The notes beneath the pieces are model-generated. The model did no database searches, had not been told where the DNA came from, and saw only the letters and a list, made by a program, of their open reading frames with translations. A DNA stretch of 64,000 nt from Lepisosteus oculatus (Eukaryota > Chordata > Actinopteri > Semionotiformes > Lepisosteidae): contig NC_090723.1 of the NCBI RefSeq assembly GCF_040954835.1, positions 6,272,001 to 6,336,000 on the forward strand. The letters are read 5' to 3'. Every line of letters begins with the position of its first letter. The stretch's first letter is position 1. Shown here piece by piece: positions 21,039-36,000 of the stretch. Made by a program: the position numbers and the translations under genes.

Positions 21039-24000
21039 ATGAAGGTGGTGAATCTCAAGCAGGCCATCCTGCAGGCCTGGAAGGAGCGCTGGAGTGACTT
21101 TCAGTGGGCCATCAACATCAAGAAGAACTTCCCCAAGGGAGCTACCTGGGACTACCTCAACCTGGCTGGTCAGTCGTGCCTCTGTGTGTGTTCCCGTCGC
21201 TGACTGTCTTGATGTCCTTTACGTCTCGTTAGGGCATTAGGACCCACACATACCGCAGGGTGAGCGCTCCCTACCAGTCCCACTCACACCTCTTCCAGCA
21301 GCAACCTTAGTTTTTCCCAGGAGGTCTCCATCCAGGTACTGGCCAGGCTCACACCTGCTGAGCTCCAGTGGGTTGCAGGGTGATACAGCAGATGGCTCTA
21401 TGCTTGCTTGTTGATGAGGGATGGTGAAAGTTACAGCTACTGGATGTCTGCACATCTCTGCCCAGCTCCAAGCCAAGATGATCTGGTGGGCGATGGAGCC
21501 ACTTAATTGTGGGTGGTAATAGTAAACAAACAACAGTGATATATTTTGTTAATTCTTGCAGCTTGGACAAGAAACACTGCACCTATGACTAACTTTTTCT
21601 ATTACATTGTGCCCCTTGAGGAGCATGCAGTATGTGTGGTATAGTCGCTTTGTTGAATGGAGTTTCAGGTCTGGACACAGTCTAGTGGGTTCTTCTTTGG
21701 GCATTCTGATGCGTCATACTGGGTATTTGTTGTCCCCTGTGTGCAGAAGCTCTCCTGGAGCAGGCCATGATTGGACTGTCGCCCAACCCTCTCATCCTGT
21801 CCTACCTGAAGTACGCCATCAGTTCGCAGGTACAGTGCCAGGAGTACAGAGTGGATTGGAGGTTTAATGGAGGGATTTTTGGTTTGAGACATGCTTTGAT
21901 CTGTGGGTCAGAGTGGTGAGGCGATATTGACATTGACATTGATATAGACAGTAAAATTAACTCTCGTCATCTTATTTCTCCCCTAGATGGTTTCCTATTC
22001 CAGCATTTTGACAGCTGTTAGTAAGGTGGGTATATGTTTTTTTTTTATTGCCAAAGCAAAACATCTGCAGTGTGCATTAGTTAATATAAATCACATTTCT
22101 ACTGTACTTGGATAATAGATATTCCACGGTGTTCTTTTTAATTAATTCCCAAAAAGTTAAAAAGTTAATGCATTCTGCAGCTGTAGATCCCGGTGATGTT
22201 TAATAAGACAGGTGTCCTCTGCTTCTGTTCTCAATCTGTTTGGAAGCTGGGCACGTGACTGACCCTCACCACCCTGTTTATTCTGATTGGTCCCCAGTTT
22301 GACGATTTCTCCCGGGAGCTCTGCGTCAAGTCCCTGCTGGAGATAATGGACATGTTCTCCCATCAGCTCAGGTAGGCGAGGAATTACCCCACATTGCGAA
22401 TAACATACTGATAGGTCAACGGAGGTCATATTCTTCGCAGAGTGGATCAGGCTGCCCAGCTGTGTTGCGGATGTGTGGATCAGTCCCGGCCTGTATTGCC
22501 TGTGTGTGTGGAGCTTGCATGGTCCTTGCTGGTTTCCTGGTTCTCCGGTTTCCACCCGCTTCCCAAAAGCTGTGCAAGTGAGGCTTCACTGTCCCCCAGG
22601 GTTTTGATCCCTTGGTGAAAGGCGATTGGGCTCCCTGTCTCACTACCTGTCCGTGGGCAAATCTCTTCCTTGCTACCAGTCTGCGCCAGGGGTGGGGGCA
22701 CTGGTGTCGTCTGTCCAGGAGCCAGGGGACGGTCCCCCCAAGAGGTGAAGTCGGGCTAAACTGTAGGGCTCCCCAAGGGACCCTTACCCAGTCCTGATTA
22801 TGGGCGGAGGCAGGCACAGCCTGACGGATCATCGCTGGTGTTATGGAAAGCGTGTGGCTGTGCCAACACCCCCCCCCCCGTTGTGCACCTCTTGTCTTAC
22901 GCTCCTTCTCCCCCCCCCCCCCCAGCTGCCACGGCAAGGCGGAGGAGTGCATCGGGCTGTGCCGCTCCCTGCTGGCCGCGCTGGTGTGGCTGCTGCAGGG
23001 CTGCGCCTGGTACAGCGCGCGGCTGCGCGAGCAGGGGGAGCAGGCGGGGGAGGCCAGCCTGCGGGCCTGCGTGGACCGGCTGGAGGGGCTCCTGCGGGGC
23101 ACCAAGAACCGGGCCCTGATCCACATCGCCCGGCTGGAGGAGCAGGGTCAGTGCCCCGCTCAGGGGGTTAGGGGACTGTTTTTTTTTTTTTTTAGATATG
23201 CTGTGACAAACCATTTGCACACCACAGTCGCCACAAGCTCTCATCACAAATGCAGCATTCTTTTGTCCGTTAGCGGTGCAGTTTCTGTCATGAGCGCAGG
23301 AATCTGACATTCCAGAAACAGGCACACAGCCACTGTAGAAGCAAACTGAGACCACGGTCTTGTCCCGCCCTCCCCTGGTTGTGATTGACAGCCTCCTGGA
23401 CCAATGTGGAGCAGGCGGTGATCCGAGTGACGGAGAACCTCAACAGTTTGACCAATCAGGTGCTGAGGAGCAAGCTGGAGGAGTGCCTGTCATTGGTGAA
23501 GAGGTGAGCGCAGGGCGGGGTTGTGGTGATGATATTGGCTCTTTAGATAAGTGCACCCGGTAACCTGTGAAAGAAATCATTTCCACACAGATCAAGACTG
23601 GCCTACTCAAATAAACCTTATTAATGCAGGCTGCTGTAGCCTTTGATCTGTGCCATGCTTTCTCGCGGTGCAGCATTTCTTCAATGTCACGAGAGCCTTC
23701 AAGGGGAACCTTACCTCATAACCTGTAAGATGGGGAGGTGTTATATAAGACAGGGGTTCCCCATACCTCAAGGGGACGTCTTATCATGTACAGGCGTTCT
23801 TCATACTTCAAGAGGGTGGTGTTATATATAACGTAAGGGGGCATCTCATACCTCAAGCTCAATGGGTTCTGACCTTATTCTGTCTGTAAGCTCATGACAG
23901 TTGTGTATGCGGGGTGTGAAGACAGTTGTATGAGTCCTGACCCCTCCTCCTTCTGTCCATCTTTTCTCCTCTTTTCTTTCCCGGCCCCTTCCCTGGTTCC

Positions 24001-27000
24001 TACTTGTCTCCGCCCCTCTCCCCCAGTATCCCCCTGATGCTGGTGGTGCAGGCCGAGCCCCCCCAGCGCACCTCCTTCCCCTCGGTGCACACCCTGGTCA
24101 TGCTGGAGGGCACCATGAACCTGACCGGGGAGACGCAGCCCCTGGTGGAGCAGCTCATGATGATCAAGAGGATGCAGGTGAGCGGGGGGTGCCGGCCCCG
24201 CCCCCTCCCGCAGGGACTCCCCACTGCGAGGAGGAGAGCGCCGCCACGCAGACTGGAGTCAGACTCGAGGTCTCGACGGCCGCATAGGGGCAGGCAAGTG
24301 TGTGGGAAGCAGATGAGGGCTCCATTGGCAAGGTGCACCTGTTGGCATCGCCGTGGTCCGGCTGTAAAAGCGCTTAGGCGCCCAGCGTTCGCTGAGCATC
24401 CTCTGAATGAGTGCTTTGTGAGGACAAGCTTTTCTTTTTTGAGAACTGTAAGTCTCGTGCCTTTGCTTTTTGAGCTGAACCCCTCATGGGAGCAACCCTG
24501 GGAATATTATTGCACCTTTTACATGGGTGACCAGGAGATGTCCCACACGTGGTTTATATATATATGTATGTGTGTGGGTGTGTGGTTTTTTGCACTGACG
24601 GTTCTTGCAGCTCCAGTGTAAGTCCCCGTGGAAGCAGGGCAGCAACGGCGAGGGGCTTGCCGGGATTAACCCTGTGTGTGTGTGTTTGCTGCCCACCCCC
24701 CCAGCGGATCCCCTCGCCCCTGTTCGTGCTGGAGATCTGGAAGGCCTGCTTCACCGGGCTGATCGAGTCGCCGGAGGGCACCGAGGAGCTGAAGTGGACC
24801 GCCTTCACCTTCCTCAAGGTGGGCGATGGGACAGGGGTGCTCTGCAGTTGCCCTTTAAGCAGCGCAGGTTCTTTTGCAAACCTTTAAGGATTGATTGGTT
24901 TTTGTCAACCTGCATTTTAGTTTCTATTTTATGCTTTGCATGACTACCACGGTAAAACATATTATGGCAACAAGATGGCATGGTAGTAAGCATTGCTGTC
25001 TCACAGCACCGTGGCCCTGGGTTCAGTTCCTGGGGTGGAGTGTGTATGTTCTTCCCATGGGTTTTCTCTGGGTGCTCTGGTTTCCTCACACTGTCCAAAG
25101 ACATGCTGGTAGGGACGCTGGCTGCTGGGAGAGTTGGTGTGAGGTGTGGTGTGTCTGAGTGTCTGCCCTGTGATGGACTGACATCCTGTCCAGGGCGTAC
25201 CCCAGCCTCTGCCCATTGCTTGCCCAGATGGGCTCTGGCTCACCTGCAACCCTGAACTGGTGAAAGTGGGTAGAAAATGGATGGATGGTAATGTATAGTA
25301 TGGCTGAGTCATGTGAATGCTTGCAGACGACTTGCGCTGAGTGCTGATAAAGACCAGCGCTAGCACCTGCCTGTTATTTCATGTTAAAGAATGTTGGGCA
25401 CTGTAATTAAAATATTAAGACTCCTATAAGTTGCATTGTCTCATTTATTAATTGCACGTGTTGTTACTGACACCTCAGAGCTGAAATGTGTGTGAATCAA
25501 ACCAAAGCTTCCTCACTGAGGCCAGTAAAAGTAATAAGAACATAAGAGGCATCTGTACTTGAGAGGAAGCATTGCAGCAAAATAGGTTATTGATCTGAGG
25601 ATTTGCTCAGCCTTTTCTTGAAGGAAGCCTGGGATTGAACTTCAGTAACATGACTCTGTAGTCTGTCTGTATTTGCCCTCTGCCTGCAGACCTACATTCA
25701 CATGTGTGTGTCCCTCATTGTGGTTTTACCAAACTGCTGTTACTGTTCCACAGATCCCCCAGGTACTCCTCCGGCTGAAGAAGTATCCTCAGGGAGAGAA
25801 GGTATTCATCCGTCTGTCGCTCTTACTCTGCATGTCTGCTGGGGCCTCCAGGCTCCAGTCTGCCGTGTGTCTGTTTGCAGGGAGGTCCTTCCTGTTCCTG
25901 TCGCTCTGCTTCTGATTGCCCAGTGCTGCAGTGTGGGCCTGTCCCAGAAGCCCTCTTCCAGCTGTCTGTGTTTGAAAGCACCTGTCTGTTCTGTCTGCCA
26001 GGACTTCATGGAGGATGTGAACATTGCCTTTGAGTACCTGCTGAAGCTCACCCCACTGCTGGACAAGGCGGACCAGAGGTGCAAGTAAGTGCCCCAGGGA
26101 GGGGGGTGGGGGTGGGGGGGCGTTTTCTCCCAGCTGCTCACAAGGGTTTTTAAGGTGCCCTGGTGTAATAGGTTGAGCTGTGCTCAGGGTTGTGTTCATC
26201 ATTTCATTTTTTTAATGTGCATTTTATTTATTCTAAGTGTAGATTTTGAATATGAGCAAACCCATCTTGGGTTTTTATTAGTTCAATGGGCTAACAAACC
26301 TGGGAAACCTGCGTCAGGGTGCCGTACCTTTTAGGGAGGTTCTGACGTCAGAAACGGTCATGATCGGGGGAGGGGGAAGACTTACAGTCTACAGATACCT
26401 CCAAATTAGGCACCCTTTCAGCCACAGGCGCAGATCCCGATCCACAGCGCCACCGTTCCGCCCCCTCCTAATCGAACCTTCTCCTAGTCTGCATAAGTCC
26501 TGCAGCTGCCTCCTGTCTTGCAGCTGTGACTGTATCGAGCTGCTGCTGCAGGAGTGCAGGAAGCTGGGCCTGCTGTCCGAGGCCAACACTTCGAACCTCA
26601 GCACCAAGCGGTACGTAGCATCGGTCAGCTCCCTGCGTGCGTCATCCAGAGAGAGCGCCGCCCTGGAGCGAGGAGCTGACCCCTTTCATTCTTCCTCTTC
26701 CTCTCTTTTATTTTCCTTTCCGCCTCCCTCCCTCGCTTTGCTTTCCTTTCCTGCCGCTCCTGGTCTCCCTCCCCGCGTTCTGCTCTCTCTCTCTCTCTCC
26801 CCCTCCGGTCCCCCTGTCCTTCTCCACGCTGAATTTTTCTTCAGGGCTGTGGACAGGGAGCACGCCCCACGGTTAAAGACGGCCGAAAACGCCAACATCC
26901 AGCCCAATCCTGGGCTCATCCTGCGCGCGGAGCCCACCGTGACCAACATCCTCAAGGTACCGCTGGCCGGGATGCCTGCATGCTTGTCCTCTCCCCTGCA

Positions 27001-30000
27001 GCCCAGCAGACAGGGCCTTACTTTAGAAGACGGGCTGTTTAATACTCCACTTACGAACTGGGTGGTGTGAACCGTGTGCTAGCAGTGTCATTACCACGGA
27101 GCGAATTGGATTCTGCTCCTGTTTTATCAACGTGTTGTTGACAAAAGGCAAGTGGTTCTCCTTTGGGAAGGCTTTGTAAATTGAAGATTTTTGGGGGGAT
27201 CGTGTATTAAAATGTCTGCAGGCACTCCACTGCTCAGCCTGCCTAACGGACCACCACAACCTGAACCCATCTGGTGGAACAGGCTGCTATTTTTGCTCAT
27301 TTGTGCACTTGCTCTTCATGTGCTTTATGCTTATTTCACAAGCTTATTTACATTGGTCTGTAAGCCTTTCTGGCTGCTTTTGAAAGGATGTGGTTGCATG
27401 AGGAACTGAAAGATGCTGCTGACAGCGTCTGGTACCCACTCCTGTCTCATAACTCTCTCTGACCTCCACGCCAACCTCCTTGCCTCTCTCTTTCTTCCTG
27501 TCCTTATGCAGACAGTAGATGCTGATCACTCCAAGTCCCCGGAAGGGCTGCTGGGAGTGCTGGGTCACATGCTCTCTGGGAAGAGTCTGGATCTGCTCTT
27601 GGCTGCTGCAGCCGCAACAGGGAAACTCAAGTCATTTGCCAGGAAGTTCATCAAGTGAGAGCCTGTGCCATACACCGCAAAACACAGTACAGCAGGGCAC
27701 AGCTCTGTGAAACTCTGTGCACTCCAGCATGATGTAGCAAAATGCAGCACAAGCAAACACAGTACCTTATAGTACCACAGAAAATGACATCACAGCACAG
27801 CAATAAGGAGGCGTGATGGAGCGAGAGACGAAGCAATACAGCACAACACCCAACCAAACAGCCCCTCCACAGAAAACCCTGAAATCCTGAAATACTCAGG
27901 TGCAACATGATGCCAGTCAGATCATTGCATCTTATTATCGCATCATCGTGCAGGGACAACTGCTGCCTGAGCATCCCTGCATAGGAGGGGAGACGCCGTC
28001 TCTGAGAAGGGAAACGGGCAGGTGGCGAAGGAGTGGAGGCTGCAGTAGGATTGGGACAAACAGGGGAGAACCTCAGAGCCTGAATGGAGAGTTAGAATGT
28101 TTTCAGTGGTGGTCTCTAACACGGCTTTTTTTCTTTGTCCTCTAGGCTGAATGAGTTTCCCAAGCACATCAGCGGGGAAGGCTGTAAGTGTCACGCTGGC
28201 TGTGATGGCGATGCCTCAGAGTGTGTGAAGGAAACTGGTGGCTTGTAGCTTGAGGCTGTTTTGAATGACACCCTCCTCTCCCTCTGTGTTTTTCTCCCCA
28301 GCGAAGCCAGCCTCCGTGCGTGCCCTGCTGTTCGACATTTCCTTCCTCATGCTGTGCCACGTGGTCCAGACCTATGGCTCAGAGGTCAGCACTCTCGGGT
28401 GGCACAGTGGGTGAACTGCACTGCGGCGCTCTGCCGTGTGGTGCAGATCTGTTAGGAGTTACTAATACAGAAAGGGGTTTTAAACAGGGTTTTCTGTGTG
28501 GCTCTGCCCTCGAATATTGAACTAGCAGAAACAAGCATGACTGAACTGATCGTCTCATTCATAGAAATGGGGGGTATGTGTTGCAGTTGCCCATTCTTCA
28601 GTGCATCTGCACTGCATCTGTTCCTGCAGCTCTTTTGCTGTCCACCCTCAATGCACTATCACTATTAGAGTAAAAGGCTTTCTCAATGGTTATTTGCTTT
28701 TACCATTTGCACAAGACACCACTAGGTGTCACTGTGTACCAGTGTATGTCGCTTTCTCTCAATCTGCGGTTAAATCTTCATGCTCTCTACTTCCCTTGAT
28801 AGCAGAATCTCCCAGTTTCGGACTCCTCTGGCTGGAGAGGTTTCCCACTAATCCACAATTAAAGGAGTCTTTTGGCACAACTGATAAGTTACAGTGTTGT
28901 CGAAGCGGATACAGTTAACGCTCACAGTAAGAACATATTACTGGACATGTGACATCCTGCTGTGACAGGAGACCACACACTGGGAGTTTCCTCCCCCAGC
29001 AGGATTGGAAGCTCTTCTGCTTCTGGCAGCTGTGGGAATTTGTTGATTAGATTATTTTAGGGAAGAAAGGTTGTCTGTTCTTCGCCACTATTTCTTGCTG
29101 TGCTGCAGGCAGTGCCTCTGTTGGACACTAGCTGGCACTGTTTGTCAAGTTTGTCACTCTGTATACGAGTCCTCTTGCTGCATTTCGTCTTGGGGGAGTC
29201 TGCTCTTTAGCGAATGCCAGCTGAACCGTCTGCACACCCTCTTACTCTCTTGCTCTCCCTGCTCCTCATCCTCCCCTCTCCCGCCCCAGGTGATCCTGTC
29301 GGACCCCAGCCCCTCGGGGGAGACGCCCTTCTTCGAGACCTGGCTGCAGACCTGCATGCCGGAGGACGGGAAGATCCTGAACCCCGACCACCCCTGCTTC
29401 CGGCCCGAGCCGGGGAAAGTGGAGAACCTGGTGGCCCTCCTCAACAACTCTTCGGAGATGAAGCTCGTGTGAGTGCACGCCCCTCCGCCGGCAGGCAAGA
29501 GTAATCGCTCCAGAGCGACTTCCCCTCGTCGCACAGCGGCAACAGCCCCGGCGCAGAGCCCTCCTGCACAGTCGGTCCACTCCTGTCCCCACCCCTCAAT
29601 CTACCCTTACCCTAGACTGACTTCATACTGGCCCGATGTGTCTGACTGCAGTTTCCTCCTTTCTTTCGTTCTTCCCGTGTCTGCCAGTCAGATGAAGTGG
29701 CACGAAATCTGCCTCAGCACGCCCGCGGCCATCCTGGAGGTGCTGAACGCCTGGGAGAATGGCGTGCTGACTGTGGAGTCCGTACAGGTCTGCTCGTGTG
29801 TGTGTGCGTCCCACAGCCCCCGACTCTGTGGTCCTGTGAGAGAATGGCAAGCTGGCATGAACCCCCCCCCCCCAAGCGATGATCTGAGGATCTTGGCTTA
29901 GCTGTCTGCTGATAGCCATCTCCTCCACCCGTCGCACAGTGTGGTCATCAGCCTGGGTGCGAGTGTGTGCTCGTCTGTTGATCCAACTGTCTTCCCCCCC

Positions 30001-33000
30001 CGTCCCTGGAGCAGAAGATCACCGACAACATCAAGGGGAAGGTGTGCAGCATGGCGATCTGCGCTGTGGCTTGGCTGGTGGCCCACGTGAGAATGCTGGG
30101 CCTGGACGAGAGGGAGAAGCCCCAGACCATGATCCGGCAGCTGATGACGCCTCTCTACGGACACTCTGCGGAGAACACCCTGCAGTTCTACAACGAGCGG
30201 TAGGGGACGTCGTTGCTCTTAAAATCATCTCCTGTCCCCCCGCCACACACACACACACACAGCTCTCTGCCTCATTTCCCTGTGCCATGGTTTTAAAAAT
30301 ACTGCTTTCTCTGCCACTGTTCATATTCCTTCCCCATCCCTCTTTTCTACGTGGGACACTGGTTTTAGGCCACATGCGGGCGGAGCGGTGGCTCTGTGGC
30401 TCAGGATCTGTGCCTGTGGCCGGAAGGTTGCCGGTTCGAATCCAGTGGCTGGCAGAGGAATCCTACTCCCTTCACCCCAGCTGCTCCAGGGGCGCTGTAT
30501 AAATGGCTGACCCTGCGCTCTGACCCCCAGCTTTTCTCCCTGTCTGTGTGTCTCATGGAGAGCAAGTTGGGGTCTGCGTAAAGACAAATTGCAAATACAA
30601 GAGATTGTATATGGCCAATAAAGTGAGCTTATCTTATCTTATCTGGTTTCCAACCTAGGCAGAATAGCAGTGGTCAATGGTTATTTATTCAGAGGTAACG
30701 GAAGAATTTTGTGTGCTGGAGCATTTGGAGCAGTACAGTACCTCTGAAGTCACAACTGACTGAGGAAACACTTTAAATAAAAGTCTAAATGAGCAAGCAG
30801 ATTATTATTATAAATAATAATATTATTATGATTATTTAAGTCGGGCATTTAGGAGTGGCGATGTAAGGACCAGCTGGCATGAGGCCCAGGAGACAGAGTT
30901 CCTCCAGGACCAGTGCTGGGAATTGTTATTTGTCCGCTTACCCGCCACCTCCCCATCTCTCTCTGTCTCCGTTTCCAGTGCCGGAGCATTTACCCATTCC
31001 TAAGACACGAAGCCTGTGCCCCCCCCCTCCTGTCTCTCTCTCTTTTTTTTTCTCCCTTTCTGTCTCGTGAGGTGTCTTGTCTTTCCCTCTCCCCTCAGGG
31101 TGGTGATCATGAGCTCCATCCTGGAGCACATGTGCGCGGACGTCTTCCAGCAGACCGGCGTGGTGCTGCGGCCGCCCATGGAGGGCCTGGAGCCTGTCCC
31201 TTACCGGAACCTGCTGGCCCCCCGCGAGCCCATCCGCGCCGCCCTGAGCCACCAGTTCTCGGAGGTGCTGCAGCGAGGCTGGGTGGACAGCCAGGCCCTG
31301 CACCTCTTTGAGAGCCTCTTGCACATGGGGGGGGTCTTCTGGTTCACCAACAACTTGGTCAAGGTCAGTCAGTGTGGGGATCACATGGTGCAGGTAGAGA
31401 GACCGTGTCAATGCACTTCACTGTGACCTCCTCTCCTACAACCTTTAGCTTATACTTCAGGTGAAGGACACTTATTCCTAAACTTTATGAGCGGCCTGCG
31501 CCATTTTCAGCCTGGATTTCAGTCTCAAAGCCAGACTAAGTGTGTATTAGTCCATAGCAAACTCTTTCATTCAATTAATTGTTAAAGCTTGTAACACAAA
31601 TACAGTACAGAAAATGTCGGATGTTGAAGAAATGCATACTTCTGTTGATACAACATTTTTGCAAAGTGCAGTCTGGTTGTATGTTTTAAGCAGTACAGCT
31701 CAAATAAAATGGACCGCAAAATATATCCCAGGTGGACAATACTTGGCAACAAAGGAAAGGTTCACTGTATGCTTAAAAACAGAACGGAGAGATGGAGAGA
31801 CTCAGCAGTTCGGCTGTGGAGCCTTCTTCAGCTGTGAGCAGGCTGTGCAACCAAAAGCTGATAAGGTAGCAGTGAGTTTCATAAAAACCACTATAAAAAC
31901 TTTTATGAAGCTGGTTGTGTGCTCTTGTTCCTGATATAGAGTTCCAGTGTCTGTCTCAACAACCTGGGCCTTTAACAGATGTTTATTAATGTGTGTTGTG
32001 TGTTGTGTGTTGTGTGTTGTGTGTTGTGTGTTGTGTGTTGTGTGTTTCTGCAATGTGCATGTACTCGTGTCCCCAGGAGCTGCTGAGGGGGACCCGGCAG
32101 GAGTGGGTGATGTGTGCGGTGGAGCTTCTGTACAGTATCTTCTGCCTGGACATGCAGCAGATCACTCTCACCCTCCTGGGGCAAATCCTGCCCAGCCTGC
32201 TCACGGACTCGGCGCGCTGGCACAGCCTGGCAGACCCCCCGGGCAAGGCCCTGGCCAAGTAAGGCACCGTGACGACCCTCGCTGCTGCTGTCGCAAAACA
32301 CAAGGCCTTCTTGGGGGCAGGGCGCGGGAGAGACACGCGTCTGCCCTAGATCAGCGCTTTGGGAAGGGTCGCCTAAACATAAAAACGGGGCGAGCACAGA
32401 ACTAGAGCCATCCTGAAAGTTGCAGAGAGTTCATTAAACTCTGTACTTCAGGGTTAGCAATGAAACAAGAACTGGGAGTCAGAATTAGGAGTTAAAAGGG
32501 ATTGTATTTAGCCCGAGCGCGACCCTTACCAGGAAAAGCAGAGTGAAAATGGATGGATGGGTTTTAGCCCTAGGAAGCATATTTTTACTCCCGGCCGAGG
32601 TGAGATACTCTGACTAATAAGCTGCTAGCATGGATGAGACAAATGATCTCCCCTTTTCCTTACCTTCATTATGGTCTGGGACTGTACAGGAGCGTACAAC
32701 CTAAGGCTTACAGCAATTAATAAAATTAGTGCACAAAATCCTGCGATGGGCTGGCTTCCCGTCCAGGGTGCGCCCTGCCTTGTGCCCACTGCTTGATGGG
32801 ATAGGCTCCAGCCACCCCGTGACGCTGGATTGGGAGAAACAGAGAGTGCACACAATGTTTTTCTCCCGCGTGTCGTGGGACGGGAGCAGGCTGTGGGGTC
32901 CGCGCTCTGACGCGTTCTGTTTGCAGGCTGGCGGTCTGGTGTGCGCTCAGCTCCTACTCGACCCACCACAAAGGCCAGGCCTCCGCGCGGCAGCGCAAGA

Positions 33001-36000
33001 GACAGCGAGAGGACATCGAGGTGAGTCGCGCCCGCGCGAGACGACAGCGCCTTTTTCCTCATCGGCAGGTCGTCAACACGGAGTCTGAAGAAAGAAGGAC
33101 GGATTTGGTCACAGATCTAGTGGGAAAAAAAAATGAAACTTGCCACTTCCCCCCAAAATGCTGGTTTTTGTTTTGATTTATTGTAGATGATGGTTTTAAA
33201 AAGAAAGGTTCAGTTCTTCCTCATTCATTGTGACCCTTGCTAAAAAGGATAATAGTAAGCACAGTCGTAATATCCCATGATGCGGCTGTTGTATCTTACG
33301 TGGTGGCGTTTCCGAAATGAACATTGGTGATCTCTCATTGGCTGCAGGATTACAACAGTCTGTTTCCATTGGACGACACGCAGCCCTCCAAGCTGATGCG
33401 TCTGCTGAGTTCCAATGAGGACGACCCAGTCATTCTTTCCAGCCCAGGTACACTGCATTCATCATTATCATCATCTTTTTAGGAACTTGATCATTTGAAT
33501 AATTGTTCATTTGAACTTTATTCATGATAATAGGGATTCTTTTAAGATGTCAGTATAAGACATTCCTGGAAATGTACATCACTGATCTGCTTTGGACCAG
33601 TTTGAAAACAGCAAAATCTTACTGGTAATGGTAAAGTTGTGTGCGTTATTTCTAAGTAAACTACTACTAATGCAGTGAACAATTTCACTGTGACATGCTT
33701 TGATGAGAAATTCTGTGCATATCTGTTTATAACTCAAACTCAAACTGTGCCTCACGAGTTTAGTGATACCTCATAGTGTGATGTAAATGGAAACTAATGG
33801 GAAATGGAAAGTTGGAGGCGTGTCTTTACACAAAGAGATGTAGGAGTCTGTTACAAGCTACTCACTCATGTTCTTGAACATCACGATCCTGGCCCGTTTC
33901 AAGAAATTCCTGGGTACGATCAAAACTAAGTAAGGCAGATGGGTTAAACATTTTTTTTGCAAATTATTTTTTCTCATGGCTAGCACATGGCACACTGACA
34001 GGGCAGGATTCATGTGGGCAGTCAATGTATGTAATGGACACAGCTCCTCATCGTATGATTTCGATACGGCTTCTCAAGCAACTAATATTTTTCAGTGTGT
34101 TCACCAAACATAAGTGGTTTATGCATTTTAAATGTGGTGGATGGTCTGATTGTGACGGTCCTCCACATTTTACAATCCAGGAAAATGCCGCTACAAAACA
34201 CTTGCCTGCTGTAGAAAATTCTGAACTTCATCCCAGATCTTGACTTGACTACCGAGGTGCAGTGCAATGGGCAGCAGACAGTCAGAGTAGTGGAAAACAT
34301 TGTCCAGTTTGTGATTTAGGTCGCCCCACTGCAGCAGAGCAAGTCTACCGGTATAATCCTGCACTGGCCTGGCCAGCACCATAACAAAGCATGGCAAGAG
34401 GTGCCAGGCACTGTGCCTGCCTGTTGTTTAGAGAGGGGGAGACAGAAAGCCGACTCGGGCTGTTTGTTCTGAATGCTTGCCACATACCTGTCCATTAGCT
34501 AATCCACCGTTTTATGGAGCACAAAGGCTGCTCTTCCTCATGGGGGAAGGGGTTCTGCTTAGAATCGCAAACCTATCCTCGATTAGTATGACACTGGCAG
34601 GTGTTTGGAAGCCAGGGCGTCCAGAGAAAACCCAAGCAAGTGTGGTGTTGGTGAGGGGTGGGGAGGTAGTCCGGTCTTCTGCATATATACAAAAGTAATT
34701 ACACATGATCTTCAGACTAATTTATTTGCACGTAGAAGTGTGATTTTATTATTCTGTTAATGACAATGCTACTTTGCATGGAAGAATTGTGTTGCATATA
34801 CAGTATATTGCAAAATTATATGTATTAGGCAATATTCTTTACAAAGTATGGCGTTTAAATGGCGTATTATCTTGTTTAAAGGCATTTTTATTTCTTTTTG
34901 CCACTAATAGTCTTCCAGATTTGTCTTTTATAACCTGACATTTTTTTTCTTTAGAAATGGACAGCTAGCAGAGGGGGATGTATAGACCCCTGTACATATA
35001 TACACATGTATAGACAGCTAGCAGAGGGAGCTAGACTGAGCCAAGTGAGACCTGCTCACACTTGATCTAGTCAGAAAGGCAGAAATCGAAATGGGTTTGC
35101 TTAGAAGATCCAGGTCGAATGGCCCTGATAAGAGCCGGGAAGTGCTCAGGCACTTTCTGGCTCCAGCACCAGGGCATTTTTAACAAGGGGAGAGGCTTCT
35201 TCTTGGTCTTTTGACTAAAATTGCCTTTCGCAACACTTCCTCTTGGTAAGCACGGGAAGCTCGGGCTCCTAATTAAACAATTACACAGTTACACTCTTGG
35301 GAAATCGAGACTCTTTCAGCTTTTCTCCCACGAAAAATGGGAAAGTTCCCTTTGATGTGAGCCCGTGTTCATGAGTTGCATCAGCCTGGAAAAAAAAGTA
35401 CAGTGAGTGGGGAAAAAGCCCGGGATTACTCCAACGCTAGATAAGTGTTCCTTTGACTTTCTTTGATCTATGTCTCCCCCTCCGATTTCTCAAAGTCTTT
35501 CTCTTTCCTTTTGCGTCTTCTTCCCTTTCACTGAGCCCTCCCCCCACATTTTAAACTTCAAACGCAAGCCTTCCGTTTCCCTTCTCTCTGTCCTGACCCC
35601 CCCCTCCTCTTAGGGAAAGCTGCTTGCTGTGCGAGTCACTGACCTTCAGCCTCTGTCTTTCCACAGGGGACCGGTCCATGAGCAGCTCGCTGTCGGCCTC
35701 CCAGCTACACACTGTCAACATGAGAGACCCCCTCAACCGTGTGCTGGGTACGATCTGACTGACCCCTCCTGCCTGTCTGGGCACGTGCGGCGAGTGTAGC
35801 TGTGCATGCGTTTCCGTTTCCCTCAGGCCTGTGTTCCTCTGTTCACATCTGTCTCGTCTCTCTCTCTACCACCTAAGTGTCTCGGAGGTCAGTGTTAGGG
35901 GGCTGAGCCCACCCTTCCCTTTCTCATCTGCACCTTCGCTCTTCCCCTGCTCCTCCTCGTCACCCTCTCTGCTCTGTTCTCCTGTCCGCCCCGCCGTTTT

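Noticed and set aside
30382..30480. True tRNA gene
   Set aside because: The A and B boxes are present but there is no cloverleaf or anticodon arm, and a SINE body and tail follow.
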